DNA from: a virus
Virus record (IMG/VR): IMGVR_UViG_3300036406_000655
Coordinates: 1-37,209 of that record
DNA length: 37,209 nucleotides
Strand: one strand, 5' to 3'
In this document: one piece after another, positions 26,346 through 33,390 of the stretch
How the letters are laid out: every line of letters begins with the position of its first letter
Numbering within the stretch: position 1 is the stretch's first letter
Notes under the pieces: model-generated
Told to the model about the DNA's origin: nothing
Seen by the model: the letters and a program-made list of their open reading frames with translations, nothing else
The model's database searches: none
Position numbers and translations under genes: made by a program

Positions 26346-27677
26346 TTACTCGTTGAAAGTTACTGTTCCAGATTTATCACCACCTTGTTTTTCAGGTACC
26401 TTTACAATAAAGGAATTCTTCTTAAGTTCACTAAACTTATTTTTATCTACGCTAGATGGTCCACCAGAAAACTCATTTACGAAAGCGAACTTACTCGCGA
26501 TTTTAGGTAATGAATTTATTAATCTAGATAAAGCATTGACATAACTCACGTATTCTCCACTATTAATTGGTGTACCCGAAGGACCTACTCCAGTTGGATG
26601 TGTCATCTTTACAATAGATTGATTCATGTCAATCAAAATATCCATTAGGGACTTTAGGACTTCTATAAGCCGATCACCCAATATAATCGGAGATGTTGCG
26701 TTGAATCCCAAAGAAATCCTACCACCCTCAATCTCAACTATATTCTTGGCGTTTAGTGCTAAAGTTTTTTCCGTGGCAAACCCAATACCTTCTTTTGCAA
26801 AACCAACCAGTTCTTGTTTATTTGAGTTCAGAACTATTCTATCGGACGCAAGTATTATTTGATTACCACCAAATAAGTTCTTTCTAAACAGACCAATCTC
26901 TTTATCAAAGATTGATGGTGTATATGTTGAAGACGGTGTAAATTTTACAGACTGACCGGATGTTAGCCAAATTGATGCATCGTCATCATCAGGACTTTCT
27001 ATGTGAAATTGATTGAATGACTTTTCTATTTTCTTTGGATTTGTTCCATTAGAAATAATAGTTATTGGATTACCTGTTGCACCAGTTCCAACTCCCCACT
27101 TTGGATTTAGTTGGTATTTACGTCTTGTATCAACGGTGGAACCAAGACGAATTGATTGTCCCCATCTACCCTCTATAATAAGGTCACCAGAAAATGGTTG
27201 TATTGGATAAACATCATTTCTTTCTGGAAATGTTGGGTCTATTGTTTCCTTTATATCCGTTCTTTCCGAAAGTTTTTTTACTATACCGAGTGATGCATCC
27301 GTTGATTTCTGTGTGTTATTCCTGTCATCAAGAAGAACTTTATTTGCACCAGGAATTCCATTGTGGTGAACAGAAGACTGTATAGATATTGGATGTGTGT
27401 AGTAGTATTCTCGACCATATCCTGCACCAGAGTGATATGGGGTTGGTGCTTTACAAACTAAAACTATCTCACCTTTTATTGGGATTTGTTTTATATTGGC
27501 ATTTATTGCCCTAGCTTGAATCAAATCAGTTGGAGTTGCAGCAGACTCCGCATTCAAAAACTTACACTTTATGGTATACAGCCTACTTGGGTTACGTGTT
27601 TCATAATCAACCGAAACTACTTCAGCAGGAGCCCATTCATATTCTTGTGCATTAAGTATTATCTTTTGAAAGTTCAT
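26346..27677 (-). CDS. gp5: Baseplate hub protein, gp5-like (OB fold plus needle region, no lysozyme domain)
   Basis: I chose the ATG at 27677 (about 443 residues) rather than an in-frame GTG nine codons earlier, because a GAGG lies upstream of the ATG and it reduces overlap with the previous gene. The N-terminal part looks like the OB-fold of gp5/VgrG proteins (YTIKCKFLNAESAATPTDLI, IPIKGEIVLVCKAPTPYHSG). It is followed by the conserved FSGDLIIEGRWGQSIRLGST seen in T4-like cyanophage gp5, then beta-rich stretches (NQIILASDRIVLNSNKQEL, LALNAKNIVEIEGGRISLG) consistent with a trimeric needle. Unlike T4 gp5, no lysozyme domain is present between them; wall digestion is probably supplied by the adjacent 911-residue protein. 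It lies 4 nt before that gene. Confidence 0.85.
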   Translation of the reverse strand: MNFQKIILNAQEYEWAPAEVVSVDYETRNPSRLYTIKCKFLNAESAATPTDLIQARAINANIKQIPIKGEIVLVCKAPTPYHSGAGYGREYYYTHPISIQSSVHHNGIPGANKVLLDDRNNTQKSTDASLGIVKKLSERTDIKETIDPTFPERNDVYPIQPFSGDLIIEGRWGQSIRLGSTVDTRRKYQLNPKWGVGTGATGNPITIISNGTNPKKIEKSFNQFHIESPDDDDASIWLTSGQSVKFTPSSTYTPSIFDKEIGLFRKNLFGGNQIILASDRIVLNSNKQELVGFAKEGIGFATEKTLALNAKNIVEIEGGRISLGFNATSPIILGDRLIEVLKSLMDILIDMNQSIVKMTHPTGVGPSGTPINSGEYVSYVNALSRLINSLPKIASKFAFVNEFSGGPSSVDKNKFSELKKNSFIVKVPEKQGGDKSGTVTFNE

Positions 27678-28023
27678 CTGACTCTGTTGCCTCGTGTGAT
27701 TCACCTATTGTTTTGATCTCTTTTAGAAGAGCATCCTTTTCTTCATCTGTCAAGAATGAACTTCCTTCTTCCGTAGTCTTTGAAACCATACGTTGAATAA
27801 CAGCGGCTAATTTTACAAGATGTTCATCATTCTTGACCGATACTTCCATATAATCTTTGATGACAGGAACAAGTAAAGCCGCATCACCTATATTTGTAAT
27901 AAGCGGTTTCAAGTCCGCAATCAGAAGATTTATCTGGCGGTCTTTTTTCTTTTGGTTCTCGTAAATGTCTTTTAGTAAGTCCGAGAACTTTTTATTTCCG
28001 AATATTTCTGCGTCAAAGCTCAT
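27652..28023 (-). CDS. Small conserved helical protein next to late sigma factor (unknown)
   Basis: The 123-residue protein (MSFDAEIFGNKKFSDLLKDI at the N-terminus, then a VPVIKDYMEVSVKNDEHLVK stretch) looks entirely helical and acidic at the C-terminus. I recognise the type as a conserved small protein of distant T4-like phages but know no function. It lies 14 nt after the gp55 gene and overlaps the start of the gp5-like hub by about 26 nt. A role as a baseplate assembly factor or a transcription accessory protein is possible; the sequence does not decide. No clear Shine-Dalgarno is visible before its ATG. Confidence 0.7.
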   Translation of the reverse strand: MSFDAEIFGNKKFSDLLKDIYENQKKKDRQINLLIADLKPLITNIGDAALLVPVIKDYMEVSVKNDEHLVKLAAVIQRMVSKTTEEGSSFLTDEEKDALLKEIKTIGESHEATESDELSKDNT

Positions 28024-28037
28024 ATGATATAACTATG

Positions 28038-28769
28038 TTAGTCTTCAATAATGTCTTGTATTTCAAACCAATCCATATCTGCAATGTTTTGACCTTCCGA
28101 ATATGCCTGATAGAGTCTGCCATATATGAATTTGAATTTTGTAATTACATTTGTTATGTACTGTGTTTTTATGCCTGTTCTTTCTCTAATCAGGATATAA
28201 AGTGCCTTTTTGTTATAGTTTTCTATATTTTCTCGCGCCTTGAATAGATAGAGAACAGAATCTGCAACTTGTAAGTCTCTTATTTTTGTAAATATAAGTG
28301 GTAAAAATTGATCCATTATGTCCACAAAAATATCAATAAAATCCTTTTGTTCGTCTACAAACTCACTTCGTAGTTGTTCATTTACGATGTTTCTTTCAGC
28401 GTCAATAGATTCTATTGTATGTCTCTTCTTGTAAAGATAGTAGTTTTTGTTATTCTCTGCAATAAGATAATTCTTAGCAACGATTGAGAAATAAGAGAAT
28501 GCTTTGAATCCACTTTCCCCATCAAATTTACCGAGTTTCTCATGTAGAAAGGCAACAACTTCATGTTTTACGTCTTCATGTGATACATCAAAGTTATAAA
28601 ACTTGAATCGGTGAATCATTATCTCAGATAGTTTGTAGAACGCTGGATGAATTCTTTTAGTGTAAATGATATTTCGTTCAATAGGATCTTCACAACGATT
28701 ATATTCGTTTATAGCGTCTTCTGTTTCTTGTGTAAAATAGACGTTCTGTTTTTTCTTTTTCACTTCCAT
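28038..28769 (-). CDS. gp55: Late-transcription sigma factor gp55
   Basis: The 243-residue protein shows the sigma region 2-like core of the T4 gp55 family: FYKLSEIMIHRFKFYNFDVS, then HEVVAFLHEKLGKFDGESGF and KAFSYFSIVAKNYLI (the region 2.2-2.3 part that binds the core polymerase and the -10 box). The C-terminal half (LYILIRERTGIKTQYITNVI) looks like a helical DNA-contact region. T4 gp55 directs host RNA polymerase to late promoters that have only a TATAAATA box and is activated by the gp45 clamp through gp33. Those partners are not in this window. AGGGAGAT precedes the ATG, which shares one base with the preceding stop. Its presence makes a search for late promoter boxes meaningful. Confidence 0.9.
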   Translation of the reverse strand: MEVKKKKQNVYFTQETEDAINEYNRCEDPIERNIIYTKRIHPAFYKLSEIMIHRFKFYNFDVSHEDVKHEVVAFLHEKLGKFDGESGFKAFSYFSIVAKNYLIAENNKNYYLYKKRHTIESIDAERNIVNEQLRSEFVDEQKDFIDIFVDIMDQFLPLIFTKIRDLQVADSVLYLFKARENIENYNKKALYILIRERTGIKTQYITNVITKFKFIYGRLYQAYSEGQNIADMDWFEIQDIIED

Positions 28770-29092
28770 CAGAATCTCCCTACTGTGCCACGAACGTCTT
28801 TTTCTTCATCATCCTGTTCCGATTCTAATTCAAGATAAAGAGCAATATCGTTTATTATCTTCTTCAATTCTTTGAAGAAATAACCTGTTTCATCGTCAGA
28901 TTCAAATGCACCTTTTCTATCCAATTGTTTTAGATAAGATTGTTGACTCAGAACTCGATTCCTCATTGACATAATGAAATCCACATTCTCCTGTGCAATA
29001 ATTTCTAACTGAGCATATTTGGTATACAGGTTATAAATGACATACCCAGCACTCAAAAGAAGAAGTATTAAAAATAATACTAAAAATTCCAT
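28769..29092 (-). CDS. Single-span membrane protein with acidic tail (unknown)
   Basis: I place the start at the ATG 29090-29092 (107 residues, MEFLVLFLILLL...) because GAGAGGA lies 5 nt upstream and it begins just after the ClpP stop; an upstream in-frame start would overlap ClpP. Residues about 2-22 are a strongly hydrophobic segment, a signal anchor. The rest is a cytoplasmic or periplasmic helix (AQLEIIAQENVDFIMSMRNR) followed by acidic residues (LESEQDDEEKDV). It is one of three membrane proteins in the 28-34 kb region. Nothing in the sequence identifies it as holin or spanin: there is no lipobox and only one TM. Confidence 0.75.
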   Translation of the reverse strand: MEFLVLFLILLLLSAGYVIYNLYTKYAQLEIIAQENVDFIMSMRNRVLSQQSYLKQLDRKGAFESDDETGYFFKELKKIINDIALYLELESEQDDEEKDVRGTVGRF

Positions 29093-29093
29093 A

Positions 29094-29753
29094 TTATCCT
29101 CTCTTGAATTTTGGCTCGATGATTGAATCAATTACACCAAGTCCGAGTGCCTCTTCAGGTGATAGATAATAATCTTTGAGTGTTGTTTCTTTCCAAAACT
29201 TGGCATCCTTGTTTGAGTTTTCACTCATAATCTGAACAAGGACTTCTTCCAACTTTTCCATGTGTTGAACGTTTGCCTTCATGTCTGATGACTTACCATA
29301 GATACCTGATGACATTTCATGGAACATGATTGTACTGTTTTTTGAAGCAGCACGAACACCTGTTCCCGAACAAAGAAGTAGGGCGGCTGCGGACATTGCA
29401 CGTCCTCTACAAATTGTGTTTACCTTTACGTTGAGTGATTGAATAAAGTCAATCATACCGAGTGCTTCATATACATCACCACCGTCAGAATTGATAATAA
29501 TGTTGATTGGATTATCCTTCTTATCATCTTCTCTCATGTGAAGAATAGCCTTTATTCTCAACATAAAATCATAAAGAGTTCCATCTGCAATATCACCAAA
29601 CATATACAGAGTAGAGCTTTCTACATCAATACCATAATCAATTTGTGAAAGAGCCTCTTTCCACTTTACTGGTAAATCTTCACCTTTTTCTTCTGATTTC
29701 TTTGTACTTGTTTTTTGTACGTTCTCATCCTCATCATCATAGAAACCTGCCAT
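29094..29753 (-). CDS. clpP: ClpP-like serine protease
   Basis: The 219-residue protein has the ClpP/crotonase fold landmarks. The catalytic triad is visible: Ser in GRAMSAAALLLCSG (about 121), His in MFHEMSSG (about 145) and Asp in TLKDYYLSPEEALGLGVID (about 193). NIIINSDGGDVYEALGMIDF matches the oxyanion-loop region. The N-terminal 35 residues are charged and disordered, unlike cellular ClpP. It may degrade regulatory proteins or act as a head-maturation protease in place of T4 gp21, as ClpP-like enzymes do in some phages; the neighbours (sigma gp55, membrane proteins) do not favour either. A strong AAGGAG precedes the ATG. No Clp ATPase is present in this window. Confidence 0.9.
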   Translation of the reverse strand: MAGFYDDEDENVQKTSTKKSEEKGEDLPVKWKEALSQIDYGIDVESSTLYMFGDIADGTLYDFMLRIKAILHMREDDKKDNPINIIINSDGGDVYEALGMIDFIQSLNVKVNTICRGRAMSAAALLLCSGTGVRAASKNSTIMFHEMSSGIYGKSSDMKANVQHMEKLEEVLVQIMSENSNKDAKFWKETTLKDYYLSPEEALGLGVIDSIIEPKFKRG

Positions 29754-29765
29754 AATTCTACTCCT

Positions 29766-30173
29766 TTATTTTTTCGTAGTTTTCTTCACGGTCTTTTTAG
29801 TAATTTTTTTTATTTTACCACTCTGAACTAACTTTGCAAATTCGTTAGTAATTTTATCGTCTATCGTAGTTTTCTTTTTTCTTTCTTTTGTTGACTCTTT
29901 TATTTCAGTTGGTGGTAAAGTTCCAAATAATTCAGGTTGTAATTCACCCTTGTGATATACATTACCGTCCTTATCAACAAATTCAGACATAAACTTCCAC
30001 CCACGAGGATAACCACTAACCTTCTTTTCTTCAGGTGGTGGTAACATCATTGCAGTGCACTTCCAACAAAGTACAGATTTGGTATTTTCATCTACCAAAA
30101 CTTCTTCGTAACAACGTCTTCCTTTGAAATACTTACTCGTAGGTTGACTATTTTGACACGTCATATATCTCAT
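29766..30173 (-). CDS. Small Cys-containing basic protein, possible zinc-binding (unknown)
   Basis: The 135-residue protein has four cysteines in the first 40 residues (TCQNS, RRCYEE, LCWKCT), spaced as a loose zinc ribbon. A central segment (GYPRGWKFMSEFVDKDGNVY) follows. The C-terminal 45 residues are very Lys-rich (KKITKKTVKKTTKK), a typical nucleic-acid-binding or disordered tail. I do not recognise a characterised family. Its ATG overlaps the stop of the upstream membrane-protein gene (ATGA) and it is 12 nt before the ClpP gene, so the three are probably co-expressed. A DNA- or RNA-binding role is a guess from charge and cysteines. Confidence 0.7.
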   Translation of the reverse strand: MRYMTCQNSQPTSKYFKGRRCYEEVLVDENTKSVLCWKCTAMMLPPPEEKKVSGYPRGWKFMSEFVDKDGNVYHKGELQPELFGTLPPTEIKESTKERKKKTTIDDKITNEFAKLVQSGKIKKITKKTVKKTTKK

Positions 30174-31384
30174 ACAGAAATGCCTCGTGAATACCCCGTT
30201 GATGTTACTGCTGGTAATTGAGCAGGTTGAATTTCCTCCTCATAAAACTTCCTTTGTTCATCATCATTAGATGATTCATCTAATATACTACTTTCCTCTG
30301 ACTTTTTCAAATCTTTTGATTTTCTTTTCTTTCTTTCTTTCTTTGGTGTATCATCCACAATATCACCAAGTGCAAGTTCTACTTCTGGTTCTTCAACAAC
30401 CAGTTGTGGTTCCTCTCTAATCTGTGTAACAGAATCTGTAATCTGTGACTGTACGTGTAAGTGAGCCTGCGTAACCGAATCTGTAATTTGGTCATTTACA
30501 GCTGGTGGGAAACTTTGAGTTGGTTCTTCATATCCGATTCCTATGTCTTGACCAATCTCACTCAATTCATCTAATGTTTCTTTTTGTTTTTCTTTATCAC
30601 TCAAATGATTAGCGGCTATTACCAAACTAACCGCAAGTGGGTCAAATACAATAACGAGAAATAGAATGAACCAGTTAACAACACTATCCATCGGAATGTT
30701 TGTGATACGACTCAAGTAGAGAAGTGGTCCAAGTTCCGATGAGAATGTTTCGTTGTTGAGTGTTAGTTTTGTTTGTTCTATTGCAGCGATAGAATCTGAA
30801 AGTACGAATGACTTTTGTGTAAGAGTGGAAATATCAGAGTTCAATCCTTCGGATGATTTGTCTATTGAAGCGATATTCTTTGATAGACCACCAGTTCCAC
30901 GTTTTTCCGATAGCTGTTGTGTGTAAGCATTTTGTTGTGATACACGGATTTGGTCAAGTGATTTGAGACGTGAATTTTTTTCTTCAACTGCTTTGTCTAA
31001 CTGAATCTTTTGTTCTTCAAAAAGTTTTTTCTTTTGGTCAAGAAGTACAATTTCATTTTGTGTTTTGTAAACCACCTTCGCAGTTTCTTGGTATGAGTTT
31101 GTTAGATACCCATAAACACCAATAGAGGTGATTACCATAAGAACTACTGCGGCAGATAGAAGATACCCCTTGAAAAGAAGTCGGAGTGTTTTGAAGTTAT
31201 CGTGTAAAAAAGTTACAACAACAAGTTTGGAAAGTTCCAACATTGCCGCCATACCAATAATTGACCACGAACCACCTGAAAATAATTTGGATATACCGAA
31301 TACGGAATAATATCCGGAAAATACTGCTAATCCAATCGCACAAAACCAAATAAGGTTTTTTAGACTGAACAGTTTACTTATCAT
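30170..31384 (-). CDS. Four-span membrane protein with extracytoplasmic-type coiled coil (unknown)
   Basis: The 404-residue protein has hydrophobic spans at about residues 9-30, 37-58, 70-92 and 233-257. Between spans 3 and 4 is a 130-residue heptad-rich stretch (KKKLFEEQKIQLDKAVEEKN, SLDQIRVSQQNAYTQQLSEK). After span 4 a 145-residue hydrophilic, acidic tail contains a duplicated QITDSVTQ with a 15-residue period and a basic patch KKERKKRKSK. With an even number of spans both termini lie on the same side, and the coiled coil on the opposite side to the loop between spans 2 and 3 depends on orientation, which I cannot fix. Similar membrane proteins occur in distant T4-like phages without known function. 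It overlaps the next gene by ATGA. Confidence 0.75.
   Translation of the reverse strand: MISKLFSLKNLIWFCAIGLAVFSGYYSVFGISKLFSGGSWSIIGMAAMLELSKLVVVTFLHDNFKTLRLLFKGYLLSAAVVLMVITSIGVYGYLTNSYQETAKVVYKTQNEIVLLDQKKKLFEEQKIQLDKAVEEKNSRLKSLDQIRVSQQNAYTQQLSEKRGTGGLSKNIASIDKSSEGLNSDISTLTQKSFVLSDSIAAIEQTKLTLNNETFSSELGPLLYLSRITNIPMDSVVNWFILFLVIVFDPLAVSLVIAANHLSDKEKQKETLDELSEIGQDIGIGYEEPTQSFPPAVNDQITDSVTQAHLHVQSQITDSVTQIREEPQLVVEEPEVELALGDIVDDTPKKERKKRKSKDLKKSEESSILDESSNDDEQRKFYEEEIQPAQLPAVTSTGYSRGISV
30422..30490 (-). repeat. Imperfect 45-bp direct repeat in the membrane-protein gene
   Basis: Two imperfect copies with a 45-bp offset each encode QITDSVTQ in the cytoplasmic-type tail of the 404-residue membrane protein. 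The nucleotide copies have diverged (GTGTAACAG versus GCGTAACCG), so the duplication is older than the collagen-like repeat. Confidence 0.7.
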
Positions 31385-31394
31385 AAGTTCACTC

Positions 31395-31688
31395 TTACTG
31401 TTTTACCAACTCTACTTGTTTTGTACCAGAATGATTAGAAACAATCTTTCCACCTTCGTATGAAAGAGAATCTATGTACTTCTGAACTTCAGTTTCTGTT
31501 GTGTCCCAACTATAACGTATCTCTGCAAAGAAATCATCGAGTGAATCAAAAACATCTGAACCTGGTTCTATCTCTAATGTCTTACCAACATACTTGTATT
31601 TTTGATTCATAACATTTTGTGGTATAGATTCAGAAACATAATTTTCTGTTATAATACCAGCGAGTTTTTGTAATCTCTTTCTATCCAT
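31395..31688 (-). CDS. Small conserved phage protein (unknown)
   Basis: I choose the ATG at 31688 (97 residues, MDRKRLQKLAGIITEN...) because GGAGA lies about 8 nt upstream; an ATG five codons earlier has no such site and would overlap uvsE further. The N-terminal amphipathic RLQKLAGIITE motif resembles the start of many small proteins of T4-like phages. A short acidic region (EPGSDVFDSLDDFFAEIRYS) and a C-terminal beta-like end (GGKIVSNHSGTKQVELVKQ) follow. No function can be assigned. The start overlaps the uvsE stop by 8 nt, indicating coupled translation. Confidence 0.65.
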   Translation of the reverse strand: MDRKRLQKLAGIITENYVSESIPQNVMNQKYKYVGKTLEIEPGSDVFDSLDDFFAEIRYSWDTTETEVQKYIDSLSYEGGKIVSNHSGTKQVELVKQ

Positions 31689-32598
31689 TTTGAATTTCTC
31701 CATTGTGTTTACGATATTCGAGTAGTGCCAATTCTTTGGCTTTACATTCCAACATAATATCTACGTTATGACTATAAGTATTTATTTTCTCCAAAATGTA
31801 ATCTGCATGAGCCTGTGGTTTGTCTTTTGGATTACCCGACTCCTTTGGTTTGGATGATGAGTAATGAACAACAGGAGTAATACCATCCGGCCACGTTGAC
31901 ATAGCAAGTTCAAGGGCTTCTTGTTCAGTTAGACCACCTGTATTGAACGTGTGATGGTGATAATCAAACACAATTGGAATACCAGTACGTTCGTGGATAT
32001 ACATCAAGTCTTTCACACTATACATACTCGCCTTGTCATCATTCTCAACTGTAAGACGAGATTTGACAGACTCTGACAATCTGTCATAGTTGTCACAAAA
32101 ACGTTGCATACTTGCAATTTTATCACCATATGTACCGTTACAATGGATGTTTATCTTGTTGTATGGTGTATGTGAAAGTTGAAGTAAGTCAAGAACTTTA
32201 CCGTGGTTTTCTAAGTCAATAATAGTGTTCTGAACTACTTTTTCATTCGGTGAACATAGTACGTTAAAAGGGCCAGGGTGACACCCTAAACGAACGCCAT
32301 TGAGTTTTACATACTCACCTGTACGTTTCATTACCTCTGTAATTTCCTGTATGTTAGGGATGTTTTCTATACCGTATTCGGATGCCCACGGGAACATATC
32401 GGATGAGATACGGAAAAGTTTGATGTTGTTTTCTACGTTCCAATGAATAATAGTTTCCAAGTCCTTGACGTTTTGGAGACCAAGTTCAGCGGCATAATTG
32501 ATACCACGTTGAAGAAACGTTTTCTTTATCATTGACCGATTGGTGGTAATCTTCTTCTTACCGAGGGTCATATTGATACAGGCATAACCGAGATTCAT
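31681..32598 (-). CDS. uvsE: UV damage endonuclease (UvsE/UVDE)
   Basis: The start at 32598 (305 residues, MNLGYACINMTL...) matches the standard UVDE N-terminus and has AGGATTGTT just upstream; a longer in-frame version would run through the terminator hairpin. All metal-site motifs of this TIM-barrel family are visible: GCHPGPF, NIHCNGTYGDK, TVENDD, FDYHHH, VHYSSSK and MLECKAKELAL near the end, as well as KLFRISSDMFPW. UVDE nicks DNA 5' to cyclobutane dimers and 6-4 photoproducts, starting an alternative excision repair. T4 uses the unrelated DenV glycosylase for a similar purpose. It follows a transcription terminator, so it needs its own promoter or read-through; a weak sigma70-like candidate overlaps the terminator. 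Confidence 0.93.
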   Translation of the reverse strand: MNLGYACINMTLGKKKITTNRSMIKKTFLQRGINYAAELGLQNVKDLETIIHWNVENNIKLFRISSDMFPWASEYGIENIPNIQEITEVMKRTGEYVKLNGVRLGCHPGPFNVLCSPNEKVVQNTIIDLENHGKVLDLLQLSHTPYNKINIHCNGTYGDKIASMQRFCDNYDRLSESVKSRLTVENDDKASMYSVKDLMYIHERTGIPIVFDYHHHTFNTGGLTEQEALELAMSTWPDGITPVVHYSSSKPKESGNPKDKPQAHADYILEKINTYSHNVDIMLECKAKELALLEYRKHNGEIQNG

Positions 32599-32628
32599 AA
32601 CAATCCTATGATGAATAATGTGAGTTCT

Positions 32629-32657
32629 AATATAAGGAAAAAAACAATGGGAAACAA
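32629..32657 (-). promoter_or_regulatory. Weak sigma70-like promoter candidate for uvsE
   Basis: On the minus strand TTGTTT (32652-32657) and TATATT (32629-32634) are separated by 17 nt, and the -10 lies about 30 nt before the uvsE ATG. The -35 half overlaps the terminator stem. The -35 matches the consensus in only three positions, and AT-rich DNA gives such hits by chance, so this is a low-confidence call supported mainly by the need for a start site after the terminator. Confidence 0.28.
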
Positions 32658-32677
32658 GAAAAATCTTGTCTCCCATT
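32638..32677 (-). terminator. Rho-independent terminator after the FISUMP gene
   Basis: Positions 32646-32659 and 32664-32677 form a 14-position stem with a single mismatch and a 4-base loop. On the minus strand the stem is followed directly by seven T residues (32638-32644). This is a textbook intrinsic terminator for minus-strand transcripts, placed 23 nt after the stop of the FISUMP gene and before uvsE. The other orientation has a looser T-rich tail and might also terminate weakly. Confidence 0.85.
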
Positions 32678-32700
32678 CAATTATTTTTATGTGTTATATC

Positions 32701-33336
32701 TTATCCCCAGTTTTCACTCGGACGGAATCCATTACTTCCAGTCCATGAACCAGAAAGTATAAGACGGATTGAAAGACCCATTGTTTTTGGTGTATTTATT
32801 GAAATTGCAGATCTGTTAGACCAGTACAACTTATAAGATATAGCATCACTTACAGATGCAGTTGTATTTGACCACCAGTTGCCACTCCAAGTCAAATCAA
32901 AAAACTCACCGTCAACAGTTTGGAATCCACCAGGGTTTCCTTTCCAACCAGAGGCATTGGAACCATTTCCAGATATACGATTCAAAGTTCCCCAGTTTTC
33001 TGTATTTTTTAGTGGATGTCCTGCTGCTCGTGTACCACCCAAATAAGTTATGAGTGTGTTATAATCAGAAGATGCCGGTACTTTGAACTGTGGATTCTCT
33101 ACAATCGGATGGGCGGTTATTGATGCACTAACAACATACCAATTGTATAATTTTCCGTATGTATCAGCATTACTCGAATCATCATTATAATATCTCCAAG
33201 CCGGTGTACCTGCTGCACAATAGTCTATCCATTGTTGAGAAGATGATGCCTGAGCAATAGATACTCCATCACCAAAAGCATCAACGTCAAGATTTTGGTC
33301 GTCCCAAGTTTGTGTTCCAATAGTTACCAGTGCCAT
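32701..33336 (-). CDS. FISUMP-domain surface/virion protein in an isolated cassette
   Basis: The 211-residue protein fits the Fibrobacter-succinogenes-major-paralogous (FISUMP, TIGR02145-type) domain: TQTWDDQNLDV, a WRYYNDDSS stretch, YGKLYNWYVV, then FKVPASSDYNTLITYLGGTR, AAGHPLKN, GNGSNASGWKGNPGGF and the ending GLSIRLI. FISUMP domains are common in secreted or surface proteins of Bacteroidota and Fibrobacterota, with a fold related to formylglycine-generating/C-type-lectin proteins. No signal peptide is present, so it is likely a virion protein (decoration or adhesin) rather than secreted; that is inference. It has GGAG before its ATG, a TATTTATA box 43 nt upstream, and hairpins on both sides, so it can be expressed independently of its neighbours. 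Confidence 0.85.
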   Translation of the reverse strand: MALVTIGTQTWDDQNLDVDAFGDGVSIAQASSSQQWIDYCAAGTPAWRYYNDDSSNADTYGKLYNWYVVSASITAHPIVENPQFKVPASSDYNTLITYLGGTRAAGHPLKNTENWGTLNRISGNGSNASGWKGNPGGFQTVDGEFFDLTWSGNWWSNTTASVSDAISYKLYWSNRSAISINTPKTMGLSIRLILSGSWTGSNGFRPSENWG

Positions 33337-33379
33337 TTAGTATCTCCATCTACTTCATAATAAAATCATTCATTTCTAC

Positions 33380-33387
33380 TATAAATA
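33380..33387 (-). promoter_or_regulatory. TATTTATA box, candidate late promoter of the FISUMP gene
   Basis: The minus strand reads TATTTATA here, 43 nt before the ATG of the FISUMP gene and just after a hairpin that ends the upstream unit. The same 8-mer occupies two other intergenic gaps. The phage encodes gp55, whose T4 version recognises TATAAATA; that exact T4 sequence is present here on the plus strand only, so orientation is uncertain. Confidence 0.5.
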
Positions 33388-33390
33388 TAA

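Noticed and set aside
32599-32676. N-terminal extension of uvsE upstream of 32598
   Set aside because: It would translate through the terminator hairpin and has no similarity to UVDE proteins, whereas the ATG at 32598 gives the standard N-terminus and a ribosome binding site.
32701-33336. Diversity-generating retroelement acting on the FISUMP gene
   Set aside because: No reverse transcriptase, template repeat or near-identical variable repeat was found in the window.
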